From Bacillus sp. FSL K6-3431 (GTDB lineage: Bacteria > Bacillota > Bacilli > Bacillales > Bacillaceae_C): a stretch of 64,000 bases of DNA. The DNA lies in the NCBI RefSeq assembly GCF_038002605.1, contig NZ_JBBOCT010000001.1:5146001-5210000 (forward strand), in the 5' to 3' direction. The translations under genes were made by a program, and so were the position numbers. Each line of letters starts with the position of its first letter. The first letter of the stretch is position 1. The notes below the pieces were generated by a model that was not told where the DNA came from, did not search any database, and worked only from the letters and a program-made list of their open reading frames with translations. Shown piece by piece: positions 45,946 to 56,043 of this stretch.

Positions 45946-46938
45946 ATGATTAAAGTAGCAGTAGTAGGAGTAAATAACATAGGTAAACTTCATTGTCGCT
46001 ATTATAAGGAGAATCAAGATGTAGAATTTGTCGCAGTTTGTGATTTAAACAAGGATTTGGCCAACTTAGTGGCGAATCGATATAATGTCAAGGCATATAC
46101 AGATTTAACAGAAATGCTTCAAGCAGAAGAAATTGATGTTGTTAGCATTGCTACTGGTGGTAAAGAAAATGGTTCCCATCATTATGGTCCGGCTATGATC
46201 GCTATTGAAAACGGAAAAGATGTTTTAGTAGAAAAGCCGCTTTCTAATAGTATAGAAGAAGCCAGAGAATTGGTGGAATATGCTCGATTAAAAAATGTGC
46301 GCCTTGCATGTAATCTTAACCATCGTTTTGTTCCCACGGCAAATCGTGCGAAAGAATGGATTAATAATGGAGAACTCGGAACATTACTTTTTCTTAATAT
46401 GAAATTAACGATCGGGAATCCAAATGAGTCAAGTCCATGGATACATTTAAGGGCACTTCATCCCCATTCAATCGATGTCATGCGTTATTTTGGTGGAGAC
46501 ATTAGGCGGGTGCAAGCATTTATGACTAAAGCACCTGGAAGATCCGTTTGGTCTACAGCATCTATCAACCTAGAATTTGCATCTGGGGCAGTAGGACATC
46601 TAACTGGAAGTTATGACATGGATAACCGGCATCCAATAGAATACTGTGAAGTCGCGGGAACGCAAGGTCGGTTTACGATTGAAGATGTTTATGATAGGGT
46701 GACCTTCTATCCCCATAATAGTACAGAATTGAAGGTAGTTCGTAACTCCGTATTGTCTGGAATGAATGGTTTTGATGAAACATTTAAAAATCGTATTCAA
46801 ACATTTATAGCTGAGATAAAAAGTGCAATCCCGCCAGAACAAGTCACTGGTTCCGGGGCAGAGGCGTTGCTGGCTCAACAAGTCATCGAAGCAGCCATAC
46901 GTTCCCAGATGGAAAATGGCGCAGTAATCGAAATCTAA
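45946..46938 (+). CDS. Gfo/Idh/MocA family oxidoreductase (paralogue B)
   Basis: A 330-residue dehydrogenase clearly paralogous to the protein at 42173; long shared blocks include NLNHRF and SSPW-HLRALHPHS-DV-RYF. The nucleotide loop reads GVNNIG (8-13), so the second Gly of the usual GxGxxG is Asn. EKP is at 96-98. The ribosome site GAGGAGGG lies just after a large hairpin, and a leader mini-frame lies further up. It is followed by an AraC regulator gene. It probably oxidises the same class of substrate as paralogue A. Confidence 0.88.
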   Translation: MIKVAVVGVNNIGKLHCRYYKENQDVEFVAVCDLNKDLANLVANRYNVKAYTDLTEMLQAEEIDVVSIATGGKENGSHHYGPAMIAIENGKDVLVEKPLSNSIEEARELVEYARLKNVRLACNLNHRFVPTANRAKEWINNGELGTLLFLNMKLTIGNPNESSPWIHLRALHPHSIDVMRYFGGDIRRVQAFMTKAPGRSVWSTASINLEFASGAVGHLTGSYDMDNRHPIEYCEVAGTQGRFTIEDVYDRVTFYPHNSTELKVVRNSVLSGMNGFDETFKNRIQTFIAEIKSAIPPEQVTGSGAEALLAQQVIEAAIRSQMENGAVIEI

Positions 46939-47111
46939 TAGTTTGACAGAGGTAATATCCATTGATTCAATAGGTAAACAAAATACTTAAATAATACAAT
47001 ACATTTTTTTATTGAAATCAAATGAAACCCTTTACAGATAAATGCAAATGCGATATATATTACAAAATCTATGAAGTGACTTCATTTTACCTTTAAATAG
47101 GGGGAGTAAGG

Positions 47112-48020
47112 ATGATTACAACGGAATATCAAAGCAGTGAGTATATGGATACAGATGAATTTCCATTTTGGATTCAACGGTGTTATCATGACGCTTCAAA
47201 CGTCCCACCAGCTCACTCTCATGAATTCATAGAATTAGTATTTGTAGTCCAGGGTCATGCCAAGCATATTTTTGAAGGTCAATCATATCAGATAAAAACA
47301 AATGATGTATTTATTATTAATCCAGGTGAGATCCATACGTTTCAAATTGAGCAAGGGGTAAAGTTTGAAATTATTAATTGCTTATTTCTCCCTAGTTTAA
47401 TTCATGATTCTTTATTAAAAGAATTAGGCGTATCTCAATCCATGGATTATTTTTATATTCATCCATTCTTGGATAAGAGTGAACGATTTTATCATCTCAT
47501 TAATTTAGGTGAAAATAATTCGAGTAGGTTTCACTCCTTATTAGAAGGGATGATGTATGAATATAACAAGGAAAGTGCATGTTATTCAACGTTAATTCGT
47601 TTGCAATTGGTAGAGTTATTAATTATCTTATCTCGAATTTATAACGAAAAGAAGATGAATATCAATCATGCAGGCAAAGAAAATGAGAGTCAAATACTGG
47701 TCCAGCGTATTTATGGTTATTTAACGAGAAACTTTGATCAAAAAATTTCTATCCCAACACTATGCCATTTATTTAATATTAGTGCTCGTCATTTAAATCG
47801 TCTATTTAAGCAAGAAACTGGACGGACTGTTGTTGAGGTACTCCATAGTATAAGAATTGGAAAAGCCAAGCAATACTTGTTGGAATCCGATGATAAAGTA
47901 ATCAATGTCGCAATAAAGGTTGGGTATGACGATCCTGCTTTTTTTAGTAGGCTATTTCGAAGAATGGTTGGTTGCTCTCCAGGAAAATACAAGGAAAGTG
48001 CTTATTCTTCGATTAAATGA
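47112..48020 (+). CDS. AraC-family transcriptional regulator
   Basis: A 302-residue regulator with a histidine-rich cupin sensor (PPAHSHEFIELVFVVQGHAKH, INPGEIHTF) and a C-terminal double helix-turn-helix (ISIPTLCHLFNISARHLNRLFK, then INVAIKVGYDDPAFFSRLFRR, ending GCSPGKYK). GGGGGAG precedes the ATG. It lies between the Gfo/Idh paralogue B and the sulfate-activation operon, 15 bases before sat, so it may be co-transcribed with sat. Confidence 0.88.
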   Translation: MITTEYQSSEYMDTDEFPFWIQRCYHDASNVPPAHSHEFIELVFVVQGHAKHIFEGQSYQIKTNDVFIINPGEIHTFQIEQGVKFEIINCLFLPSLIHDSLLKELGVSQSMDYFYIHPFLDKSERFYHLINLGENNSSRFHSLLEGMMYEYNKESACYSTLIRLQLVELLIILSRIYNEKKMNINHAGKENESQILVQRIYGYLTRNFDQKISIPTLCHLFNISARHLNRLFKQETGRTVVEVLHSIRIGKAKQYLLESDDKVINVAIKVGYDDPAFFSRLFRRMVGCSPGKYKESAYSSIK

Positions 48021-48035
48021 ACGGATGGAGGAAAT

Positions 48036-49232
48036 ATGATGAATGATACGCTACAAACTATATCAACTATTCAGCCTCATGGTGGTGTTTTAATCAATAG
48101 GGAGGTTCCTATAAGCGATAGAGAAAATATGATGAAAAAAGCAAGTAGTCTATTATCACTAACAATATCTGCCTGGAGTATCTCCGATATAGAATTAATT
48201 GCTATTGGAGGTTTCAGCCCCCTAATTGGCTTCATGGGGCAAGAAGATTATTTAAGTGTCGTGAAAGAGATGCGCTTAGCTAATGGCCTTGTATGGAGTA
48301 TACCTATAACATTATCTGTTACGCAAGAAGAAGCCGATTTAATGGTAATTGGACAGGAAATTGTACTCAAAGGTGAAGACGCTGAAGTTTATGGTTTCTT
48401 ATCGTTGGAGGAAAAATACGTTTATGACAAGGATCTAGAGGCGAAAATGATATATGGTACGACGGATACGTTGCATCCAGGAGTAAGGAAGGTATACGAG
48501 CAAGGTGATGTTTATTTAGGAGGGCCTATTCGGCTCTTAAATCGCCCAACACATAGGGAATTTAGAGAATTCTACAAGGATCCAAAGGAAACGAGAGAAA
48601 TGTTCGCTCGTTTAGGGTGGAAAAAGGTGGTCGGTTTCCAAACGCGTAATCCCGTTCATCGAGCGCATGAGTATATTCAAAAGACTGCGTTGGAAAGCGT
48701 GGATGGCTTATTATTAAATCCATTGGTAGGGGAAACAAAATCAGATGATGTACCCGCACATATTCGGATGGAAAGCTATCAAGTGTTGCTCGAAAATTAT
48801 TATCCGAAAGATCGTGTACAATTGGTGATTTATCCGGCAGCAATGCGTTATGCGGGTCCAAAAGAAGCGATCTTACATGCGTTGGTACGAAAAAATTATG
48901 GTTGCACCCATTTTATTATAGGACGAGACCATGCAGGTGTAGGCAATTATTATGGAACATATGAGGCACAGCAATTAGTTAGTCAAGTGGAAGATGAGAT
49001 GGGAATTACTATTTTTAATTTTGAACATGCATTTTATTGTACACAATGTGGAAATATGGGCACATCTAAAACTTGTCCGCATGATAAGGAATATCATGTT
49101 CATTTAAGTGGAACGAAAGTGCGTGAAATGTTGCGTAATGGAGAAAAACCTCCAAAAGAATTTTCACGCCCTGAAGTGGCTGAAGTATTAATCAAAGGTA
49201 TGAGTGAAATAAAACAAAGCAATCATGAGTGA
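48036..49232 (+). CDS. sat: Sulfate adenylyltransferase (ATP sulfurylase)
   Basis: A 398-residue single-subunit ATP sulfurylase that makes adenylyl sulfate (APS) from ATP and sulfate in the cytosol. The catalytic motifs are Q202-T-R-N205, H208-x-x-H211 (PVHRAHEY) and G296-[20 protein letters not shown] near the C-terminus is the usual metal-binding Cys/His segment of the bacterial Sat type. GGAGG lies nine bases before the ATG. It heads an operon with an SLC13-type transporter and cysC, so it most likely serves sulfate uptake and activation to PAPS. Confidence 0.95.
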   Translation: MMNDTLQTISTIQPHGGVLINREVPISDRENMMKKASSLLSLTISAWSISDIELIAIGGFSPLIGFMGQEDYLSVVKEMRLANGLVWSIPITLSVTQEEADLMVIGQEIVLKGEDAEVYGFLSLEEKYVYDKDLEAKMIYGTTDTLHPGVRKVYEQGDVYLGGPIRLLNRPTHREFREFYKDPKETREMFARLGWKKVVGFQTRNPVHRAHEYIQKTALESVDGLLLNPLVGETKSDDVPAHIRMESYQVLLENYYPKDRVQLVIYPAAMRYAGPKEAILHALVRKNYGCTHFIIGRDHAGVGNYYGTYEAQQLVSQVEDEMGITIFNFEHAFYCTQCGNMGTSKTCPHDKEYHVHLSGTKVREMLRNGEKPPKEFSRPEVAEVLIKGMSEIKQSNHE

Positions 49233-51013
49233 TGATAATGACTATGGAAATTAGCTTCATTCTACTCACTATTATTCTAATGATGTTAGCGCTTATATTT
49301 GAAGTAAGTCGACCAGAAGTGATTATATTTATCGCATTATCTATATTTATGTTAAGTGGCGTATTGTCAGTCGAGGAAGCACTGAAAGGATTTTCAAATG
49401 AGGGAATGCTGACTATTGCATTACTCTTTATCGTTGCGGCCGCCATCCAAAAGTGTGGGCTTGCTGACCGAGTTATTACAAAGTTATTAGGAGAAAGTAA
49501 ATCCAAGCGATGGTCACTTTTCAAAATATTAACACCAGTGGTTGGGTTCTCAGCTTTTTTAAATAATACGCCAATTGTGATTACATTAACGCCCATTTTG
49601 CGGAAATGGTGTTCAGAAAATAATCTATCCCCATCTAAATTTTTATTACCATTATCATATGCTACGATTCTAGGTGGGACATTAACCTTAATTGGTACAT
49701 CTACAAATCTAGTTGTACATGGAATGTTGCTTCAATTAGGTTTTGAAGGGCTTTCGTTTTTTCAAATCGGCATTGTTTCATTTCCAGCGGTCATACTGGG
49801 GCTTGTTTATATCATTATAATCGGTTATAAAATTTTACCTAATCATCGGGTAATGTCTGATACGGTAAAAGATCAAACAAGGGAATATTTATCACAAATG
49901 GTTGTGAAAGAAAATTTTCCATTTATGAATAGGTCTGTAGAAGATGCAGGATTACGGAGACTAAAGGGTTTATATTTAATAGAAATCATTCGTGATACGG
50001 AGAAAATATCACCTGTAAAATCGACTACAATCATTAAAAATGGCGATCGTCTTATATTTACCGGACTCATTTCTACGATAGCGGAATTGGAGCAAATGCA
50101 GGGCTTGCAATTAGAAACTGGCTCAGAGTTGACGTTAAATATGTTGAGGAATGGACAGACTCAACTAGTAGAAGCGGTTGTTTCTCATCATTCTTCATTG
50201 CTATATAAAAGAATAAAAGATTCCCATTTTCGTAGTCAATTTGATGCTGGAGTCTTAGCTGTTCACCGTCATAGTGAAAGGGTGGTTAGTAAAATTGGCG
50301 ATATCACACTTAAAACGGGTGATACGCTTTTATTATTATGTGGACCTGATTTTGATCGAAAAATAATGCATTCTAACGATTTTTATATCACGACCCCTTT
50401 ACATACACCGCCTATATTAGAGGACCAAAGAAAAGGCTGGTTTTCAGTTATTACATTAGTAATCATGATTATTTTAGTTACATTCAATTTGATTTCCATG
50501 TTTAAGGCGATGACCCTAACTGTTATTTTACTATTATTAATAAAGGTTATTACACCAGAAGAAGCAATGAAATCAGTCCATTTTCAAGTACTATTGTTAA
50601 TAGCTAGTGCATTCGGTATTGGTACGGCACTTTTGAAAAGTGGAACAGCTACCTTTTTGGCAGAGGGAATCGTTCATATTGTACAGCCATATGGTCTTAT
50701 TGCAGTGATTGGATCTATGTATATGCTGACCAATATTTTAACGGAAATGATTACGAATAGTGCAGCTGCGGTCATTATGTTTCCGATATCGATCGAAGTT
50801 GCTTCGCAAATGCATGTAGATCCGATCTCCATTGTAATTGCGATAACACTTGCAGCATCTGCAAGTTTCTCTACCCCAATTGGATACCAGACAAATCTAA
50901 TCGTTTATGGACCGGGTGGCTACAAGTTTAAGGACTATTTAAAAGTTGGGATTCCATTAAACATAATTGTTATGGTATCGACACTTGCAATGATTAAAAT
51001 CATATGGCTTTAG
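49232..51013 (+). CDS. SLC13/DASS-type anion permease with TrkA-C domains, likely sulfate transporter
   Basis: A 593-residue polytopic membrane protein. The N-terminal half (about 1-190) and C-terminal part (about 405-593) carry the ion-transporter helices, with the [11 protein letters not shown] and [11 protein letters not shown] signatures of this superfamily. Between them (about 205-375) are two RCK_C/TrkA-C regulatory domains. This architecture occurs in SLT-type sulfate transporters of algae and bacteria, and the flanking sat and cysC genes favour sulfate. The start is not certain: ATG 49232 overlaps the sat stop by one base, and later in-frame ATGs (49238, 49244) exist. Confidence 0.9.
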   Translation: MIMTMEISFILLTIILMMLALIFEVSRPEVIIFIALSIFMLSGVLSVEEALKGFSNEGMLTIALLFIVAAAIQKCGLADRVITKLLGESKSKRWSLFKILTPVVGFSAFLNNTPIVITLTPILRKWCSENNLSPSKFLLPLSYATILGGTLTLIGTSTNLVVHGMLLQLGFEGLSFFQIGIVSFPAVILGLVYIIIIGYKILPNHRVMSDTVKDQTREYLSQMVVKENFPFMNRSVEDAGLRRLKGLYLIEIIRDTEKISPVKSTTIIKNGDRLIFTGLISTIAELEQMQGLQLETGSELTLNMLRNGQTQLVEAVVSHHSSLLYKRIKDSHFRSQFDAGVLAVHRHSERVVSKIGDITLKTGDTLLLLCGPDFDRKIMHSNDFYITTPLHTPPILEDQRKGWFSVITLVIMIILVTFNLISMFKAMTLTVILLLLIKVITPEEAMKSVHFQVLLLIASAFGIGTALLKSGTATFLAEGIVHIVQPYGLIAVIGSMYMLTNILTEMITNSAAAVIMFPISIEVASQMHVDPISIVIAITLAASASFSTPIGYQTNLIVYGPGGYKFKDYLKVGIPLNIIVMVSTLAMIKIIWL

Positions 51014-51030
51014 AAATGAGGAGATGTACG

Positions 51031-51630
51031 ATGATGTCCACGAATATTACATGGCATGATTCACAAGTGACAAAAGCGGAACGACAAAAACTGCATAAGC
51101 ATCAAAGTGCTATTTTATGGTTTACGGGTTTATCAGCTTCCGGAAAGTCTACACTATGTGTAGCTATTGAAAAAAGATTGCATGAACATGGAATAAGTAC
51201 GTATATTTTAGACGGGGACAATGTTAGGCATGGTTTAAATAAAGGACTTGGATTCAGTCCTGAAGATAGATCTGAAAACATTCGCCGAATTGGCGAGGTA
51301 TCAAAACTATTTGTTGATGCAGGGGTTATTACATTAACGGCGTTCATTTCCCCATATATAAAAGATCGTGATACCGTTCGTAAGCTAGTTGAAACAAAAG
51401 AATTCATAGAGATTTATGTGAAATGTAATATTGAAGAATGTGAAAGGCGTGACCCAAAGGGGTTATATGAAAAAGCAAGAAATGGAGAGATTAAAGACTT
51501 TACTGGAATCAGTGCCCCTTATGAAGAACCGCTAAATCCAGAAATAGTGATAGAGAATGATAAGCAACCTATAGATGTATCCGTAGATCAGGTTATAAAT
51601 TATTTATTAGAAGAAAATTATCTATGCTAA
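51031..51630 (+). CDS. cysC: Adenylyl-sulfate kinase
   Basis: A 199-residue kinase that phosphorylates APS to PAPS, with P-loop G33-L-S-A-S-G-K-S-T41, DGDNVR (61-66), the RRIGEV helix and FISPY lid motif typical of CysC. The ATG at 51031 follows GAGGAG by eight bases; a start at 51004 would lie in the end of the transporter gene. It completes the sat-transporter-cysC operon. No PAPS reductase or sulfite reductase gene is in the window, so the PAPS is used elsewhere in the cell. Confidence 0.95.
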   Translation: MMSTNITWHDSQVTKAERQKLHKHQSAILWFTGLSASGKSTLCVAIEKRLHEHGISTYILDGDNVRHGLNKGLGFSPEDRSENIRRIGEVSKLFVDAGVITLTAFISPYIKDRDTVRKLVETKEFIEIYVKCNIEECERRDPKGLYEKARNGEIKDFTGISAPYEEPLNPEIVIENDKQPIDVSVDQVINYLLEENYLC

Positions 51631-51676
51631 TAAATCTTTTTAGAAAAGGTTCCTCAAAAAACGTAATAAATAGACA

Positions 51677-51722
51677 AAAAAGCAACCAAGATGCCATAAG
51701 GGTATCTTGGTTGCTTTTTTGT
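51677..51722 (+). terminator. Strong terminator of the sulfate-activation operon
   Basis: AAAAAAGCAACCAAGATGCC pairs with GGTATCTTGGTTGCTTTTTT around ATAAG, ending in a T-run. Confidence 0.9.
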
Positions 51723-51924
51723 CTATTAAGCTAGATTCACTAATCTTGGCCTTTGAAATTAAGTGCGGTTTTCAGGTTAGAAACATAACTCTAGTAAGTA
51801 TAGACTAGGGCACTTGTGCTTTTCTTAATAATCAAGTGGAAAATCATGGTAAAGTGAGGTAGAATTGTGTGAAAAGATATAATACTAAATTGATAGATTG
51901 AACACTTAGAGAGAGGTGTTAGAT

Positions 51925-52509
51925 TTGATCAAAGGATTATTACGTAAAGTCCTTAAAAAAGATCGTGATTCAGAAAGAATTATCTTTGAAATGTTCTATG
52001 AGCGCGTGTATTTTACAGCTTATTATATAGTGCAGGATCGTGATCTTGCTCAAGATGTAGTACAAGAAACATTTGTTAAGGTGTTTAAAAATATACATAC
52101 GGTTGAAAGTGGAGAGAAATTAGGTGCTTGGATAGCGGCCATTGCATCTCGGACAGCAATTGATCAGCTACGAAAAATAAAAAGATGGAACGATATTGCT
52201 ACAGAAGACGTCATTATAAATGAACAGCTTGCTATGGATAACGAATATGTGTCATCAGTAGAAACGATCGTAGAAGAAAGAGTATTAAAAAGCATCTTAT
52301 ATCAAACAATGGATGAAATAAAACCAGAGCATAAGCAAGTTTTAATTCTTAGGTATTTACATGATATGTCATATGAAGAGATAGCTAGATCGTTGCAAAT
52401 AAATATAACGACCGTTCGATCTCGTATACATCGAGCGAAATTACAGCTAAGAAGATCGATTGAAAATCAACCAGCTTTAAGGGAGATGATATTCAATGCA
52501 AAAATATAG
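51925..52509 (+). CDS. ECF (sigma-70 family) RNA polymerase sigma factor
   Basis: A 194-residue sigma factor. Region 2 is seen in DLAQDVVQETFVKVFKNI (about 44-61), and region 4 in the last 65 residues (KQVLILRYLHDMSYEEIARSL, then TTVRSRIHRAKLQLRR). The TTG at 51925 is chosen because GAGAGG lies eight bases upstream; an in-frame GTG at 51916 lies within that site. The next gene overlaps by 14 bases and looks like its anti-sigma factor. It is presumably tied to a cell-envelope signal, but the regulon cannot be told. Confidence 0.9.
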   Translation: MIKGLLRKVLKKDRDSERIIFEMFYERVYFTAYYIVQDRDLAQDVVQETFVKVFKNIHTVESGEKLGAWIAAIASRTAIDQLRKIKRWNDIATEDVIINEQLAMDNEYVSSVETIVEERVLKSILYQTMDEIKPEHKQVLILRYLHDMSYEEIARSLQINITTVRSRIHRAKLQLRRSIENQPALREMIFNAKI

Positions 52510-53275
52510 AAAAATAATACTAGACGATAGTATTAAAGAAATTTTCAATCAGAAAATGACGGAAAGTTCTCCCCCACTTTCTGCTATTGAAGCATGGGAG
52601 AAGATGCAAAAAACAGACAGAAAGCCGAAAAAAATCTACGGTAAATCTATGCTATTGGCTGCAGCCGTATTATTATTATTATTCTCCATTATATGGTCCC
52701 CGCAAAAAGGTATAGCTTTTGGTAGGTTTGTTCATATGTATCAAATGGTTCAAGGATCTGTTGTGCAGTTATTCGGACAAATAGGTACTGGAGTTCCAGA
52801 GGGTGGGAAGGATGCACCGGATTCGGGGGCATCGATTCAAGATTCAGATGAAACATTCCAAATTATAGAAGGTTCGGAGCAATTATATGAACAAATAAGT
52901 ATGGAAGAGGCTCAAAGTATTGCAGACTTTTCAGTTAAAATACCAACATATTTACCTTCTGGTTTTCAATTAGACGAGATAACAGTAAAGAGAAACCAAA
53001 ATGGAAATACGGAGGAGGCATTCATTCATTATAGTAAAAAAGATCAGGGATTCAATCTGACCCAAATGGAGGTGGTGGACCAATTTTCATTTGGAAATGT
53101 ATTAGAGCAAGAAGATGTAGTGATAGAAGAGTTATTGATAAAAGGCCAAAAAGCCAACTTAGTGGAATTCGAAGATGGTCTCAAGCAGCTTTTTTGGGTA
53201 TCCGGAATATATTACTTTTCAATAGAAGGAAAGTTGCAAAAAGAAGAACTTTTAAGCATTGCTAAATCTATTTGA
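52496..53275 (+). CDS. Anti-sigma-factor-like membrane protein with DUF4367-type domain
   Basis: A 259-residue protein with a cytoplasmic N-terminus of about 48 residues, one membrane helix at about 50-68 (MLLAAAVLLLLFSIIW) and an extracytoplasmic part. The segment from about 135 to the end (FSVKIPTYLPSGFQLDEITV...) matches the DUF4367 type of domain, often found in proteins encoded with ECF sigma factors. It overlaps the sigma gene by 14 bases, so the two are translationally coupled. The role as anti-sigma factor is inferred from this context. Confidence 0.8.
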   Translation: MQKYRKIILDDSIKEIFNQKMTESSPPLSAIEAWEKMQKTDRKPKKIYGKSMLLAAAVLLLLFSIIWSPQKGIAFGRFVHMYQMVQGSVVQLFGQIGTGVPEGGKDAPDSGASIQDSDETFQIIEGSEQLYEQISMEEAQSIADFSVKIPTYLPSGFQLDEITVKRNQNGNTEEAFIHYSKKDQGFNLTQMEVVDQFSFGNVLEQEDVVIEELLIKGQKANLVEFEDGLKQLFWVSGIYYFSIEGKLQKEELLSIAKSI

Positions 53276-53318
53276 AAAAAAGCTTGCCCGAAGTGAAAAC
53301 TTGAGGCAAGCTTTTTTC
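53276..53318. terminator. Terminator after the anti-sigma-like gene
   Basis: AAAAAAGCTTGCC pairs with GGCAAGCTTTTTT across a 17-base loop. It is symmetrical and may also serve the gene on the - strand. Confidence 0.85.
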
Positions 53319-53367
53319 AAATAGAAAAGTACCTATGTTTTAAAGAAACATGGCGCTTTCACCTATT

Positions 53368-53877
53368 TTATTTCGCATATACGTATCCAGTTACACTTGT
53401 TTTCGTTTCAGATTTACCTGCCTTCACTACCCTATGATTTGCGCGTAAGCGGTAATAGTAGCTTTTTACCACCTGTACTTCTTTGCCTGTGGAAACAATT
53501 GTAGAATAAAAATTACTTGTTTCTCCTATAGAGAGTACAGTTTTCCATTTGCTTGAAGATGAATCCCATTGTTCTAGATAGAGATCGACAGTAATTTTGT
53601 CTACAGGGGTATAAGCTTTTGTGTTTCCACTTACTTTTAATCTTGTACTATTAACGACTTGAATCATTGAACTACCACTCATTAAATATTGAGTTGAAAG
53701 AAGACTCATATTATTTAATGTACTACCTGTTCCGATACTAAGGTCTAGCGGCGGGGGATTAGAAGATAAAGGCTTGTCCAATTCGTTTGATTCAGCAGTA
53801 GCCAAGCCAATCTGTGAGAAGGAACCTAATGTCATGAATGCTACAAATACAATTAATACTCTTTTTAATATTTTCAT
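53368..53877 (-). CDS. Secreted protein of unknown function
   Basis: A 169-residue protein with a classical signal peptide: MKILKR, a hydrophobic core and a likely cut near GLATAES (about 24-30). The mature part is rich in Ser/Thr/Val, predicted beta, and contains YLEQWDSSSSKWKTVLSIGE and SYYYRLRANHRVVKAGK, resembling small secreted Bacillus proteins (possibly the DUF6147 type; recalled, not checked). No catalytic motif is seen. GGGAGTG precedes the ATG. It converges on the sigma operon. Confidence 0.75.
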   Translation of the reverse strand: MKILKRVLIVFVAFMTLGSFSQIGLATAESNELDKPLSSNPPPLDLSIGTGSTLNNMSLLSTQYLMSGSSMIQVVNSTRLKVSGNTKAYTPVDKITVDLYLEQWDSSSSKWKTVLSIGETSNFYSTIVSTGKEVQVVKSYYYRLRANHRVVKAGKSETKTSVTGYVYAK

Positions 53878-54050
53878 TTTTTCACTCCCTTATGTTCTTA
53901 ATAACTAGACGTTGAAAAGTATAGAAAAGTTTCTGCAATTTTAAAATATGACAGAAATTTCATTAATTTTCCGATTATTAAAGCGTGTAGTTTCGGTATA
54001 GGAAACCTTTTAACCTCTCATTCGTATGTAATATAGACTGGAGTGATTGT

Positions 54051-54545
54051 ATGTATGAAAAAATAACACGACCAAATAGAAAGATTTCTATTGTAGCAAC
54101 GAAAGTTTGGCGACTGAGTAATTTGATTGGTCATGTGACAACATTACTTATCTTATCGATCTTACTTTATCTTGATTATCATTTCTCTTGGGTAAATTGG
54201 GTTGGTATTATTCTAATGTTACTTACTGGTTTAATCGGATTGTCAGCCATTTGGTCGATTGTATTTGAACCGATCCTTTTGCAAAGGAGTTGGCGCTATG
54301 ATGTCGATGAAGCATTTGTGAAATTAAAACATGGATCTTGGACTGAGGAGCATGTTTTAATTCCGATGGAGAAAGTGCAATATGTATCGACTAGTGAAGG
54401 ACCGCTTCTAAGGAAATATGGTCTTATATCTTTAGAAATTGGGACAATGGCATCTACACATGCAATCCCGATGATTCCACGAGCAGAAGCACTTGAACTT
54501 CGTGATCGCATCGCACATTTTGCGAAAATTAAGGAAGTGGATTAA
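54051..54545 (+). CDS. ydbS: PH-domain membrane protein, YdbS-like
   Basis: A 164-residue protein with two membrane helices (about 25-47 and 52-75) followed by a bacterial pleckstrin-homology (bPH2/YdbS-type) domain containing HVLIPMEKVQYVSTSEGPLLRKYGL. The partner gene starts one base after the stop codon. In B. subtilis ydbS and ydbT are also adjacent and affect envelope-related functions. TGGAGTGAT precedes the ATG. Confidence 0.83.
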   Translation: MYEKITRPNRKISIVATKVWRLSNLIGHVTTLLILSILLYLDYHFSWVNWVGIILMLLTGLIGLSAIWSIVFEPILLQRSWRYDVDEAFVKLKHGSWTEEHVLIPMEKVQYVSTSEGPLLRKYGLISLEIGTMASTHAIPMIPRAEALELRDRIAHFAKIKEVD

Positions 54546-54546
54546 C

Positions 54547-56022
54547 TTGGCTATCAAGAAAAGACTGCACCCATTGAAAATGATATTCGATCTTTGGAAG
54601 ATGATAAAAAACATATCATTTGTTTTTGTCTTTCTATTTATCTTGAAATATAGTTCTGAATCCATGTTTATTTATTATTTAAGACTAGCTTTCTTCGCAT
54701 ATATTATTTATAGTCCCATATCTTATCTTTTTAAATGGCGGGCCTATAAATATGTGTTTAAGGATAATGCTGTACATATTTATGAAGGTGTTTTTATCAA
54801 GCAACATAGAAGCGTTCCTCTGAAAAAAGTGCAAAATATCCAGAAGAAGACAACTATTTTTCATCGAATTTTTGCAGTTACTTCTATTACATTAGAAACT
54901 GGTGCTGATGGAGAAGAAGCTTCCGTTAAATTTGATGTGATTTCTCGTGGTGAGGCGGATGAAATAGAGCGAGCGATCCCTATTTCAATGGAAGAAGTTG
55001 CCTATGCAGCGGATGCTAATGTGTTAGATGACGAAGGAACAGGTTTTGAAAGGACAAAAACGGAGCTAAAAAGAACGATTCACTTTAGTCCAATAAAAAG
55101 AGATGTAATCAAGGCCGTATTCACCTCTCTTAGTTTTCTCGCGTTTGTGCCGATTGTCTTTTCATTCATCTATAAGTTAGATGAGATATTTGAATTACAA
55201 GCTGACTTAAAAGGAATTTACCATACACTTTCAGGCCATTGGTGGATGATTGCGCTTCTTGTTATTTTGCTGATGGTTATTGCCATTGTATACGGAATGA
55301 TTTCTACTTTTATTAAATATGGAAAATATGAAATTTCATCCGATCAAGAGCAGATATTTATTAAAAAAGGTGTTTTGGCAGAAAATGCATTTTCTATCAG
55401 AAAGGGGAATGTACAAGCTGTTCAAATTACACAATCACTTATGAAGCGGATCCTCGGCCTTGCGGAAGTAAAGTTGATAAGCGCAGGAAGCCTAGGTGAA
55501 GGACTAAGCGATACGAATTCATTATACCCATTTTTGCCAGTGAATCGCGCTTATTCAATGGTTGAAGAGCTGCTACCAGACTTCCGAGTGGATTCAACAC
55601 TAAATAAATTACCCAGGAAATCATTCATTGTTAGAATGCTACATATACCTTGGTTTGTAATAATTGCAACTATACTGATTTTAATTTTTAAGCCCGGATT
55701 ATGGTTTCTTACTATCATTTTTTGCTTATTCGTTTATATATTGCGGATGCTAAATTATTGGAACACAGGCTTTAAGATTGACGATCATTTTATCTATTTT
55801 AAAAGTGGCAGTCTTGAGACAGACGTATTTATCACAAAGCGTGATAAAATAATTGAAATTGCTGTGACACGTACAAGGCTCCAGCGAATGTATGGACTCG
55901 CTACAATCCAAACGGTAAATCGATCAAAACCAGTTCATCATTCTGAAGTACAGGATATTCCTACGGGTGTCGCTGATAATTTCTATCATTGGTATAGTGA
56001 AAGTGATGTGACTGTGAAATAA
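54547..56022 (+). CDS. ydbT: PH-domain membrane protein, YdbT-like
   Basis: A 491-residue membrane protein with three bPH2 segments (VPLKKVQNIQKKTTIFHRIF, IRKGNVQAVQITQSLMKRIL and ITKRDKIIEIAVTRTRLQRM) separated by pairs of hydrophobic helices. The TTG start at 54547 gives KKRLHP near the N-terminus, as in YdbT, and follows GGAAGTGG; the earlier in-frame ATG at 54493 would overlap ydbS and has no ribosome site. The length agrees with B. subtilis YdbT (about 490). The function is probably linked to the cell envelope. Confidence 0.85.
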   Translation: MAIKKRLHPLKMIFDLWKMIKNISFVFVFLFILKYSSESMFIYYLRLAFFAYIIYSPISYLFKWRAYKYVFKDNAVHIYEGVFIKQHRSVPLKKVQNIQKKTTIFHRIFAVTSITLETGADGEEASVKFDVISRGEADEIERAIPISMEEVAYAADANVLDDEGTGFERTKTELKRTIHFSPIKRDVIKAVFTSLSFLAFVPIVFSFIYKLDEIFELQADLKGIYHTLSGHWWMIALLVILLMVIAIVYGMISTFIKYGKYEISSDQEQIFIKKGVLAENAFSIRKGNVQAVQITQSLMKRILGLAEVKLISAGSLGEGLSDTNSLYPFLPVNRAYSMVEELLPDFRVDSTLNKLPRKSFIVRMLHIPWFVIIATILILIFKPGLWFLTIIFCLFVYILRMLNYWNTGFKIDDHFIYFKSGSLETDVFITKRDKIIEIAVTRTRLQRMYGLATIQTVNRSKPVHHSEVQDIPTGVADNFYHWYSESDVTVK

Positions 56023-56043
56023 TTTGTTAAGGAGTTGATTAAT

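Noticed and set aside
46600..46962. Frame on the - strand (120 codons) over the Gfo/Idh gene
   Set aside because: Antisense to conserved coding sequence, with no ribosome site and no family resemblance.
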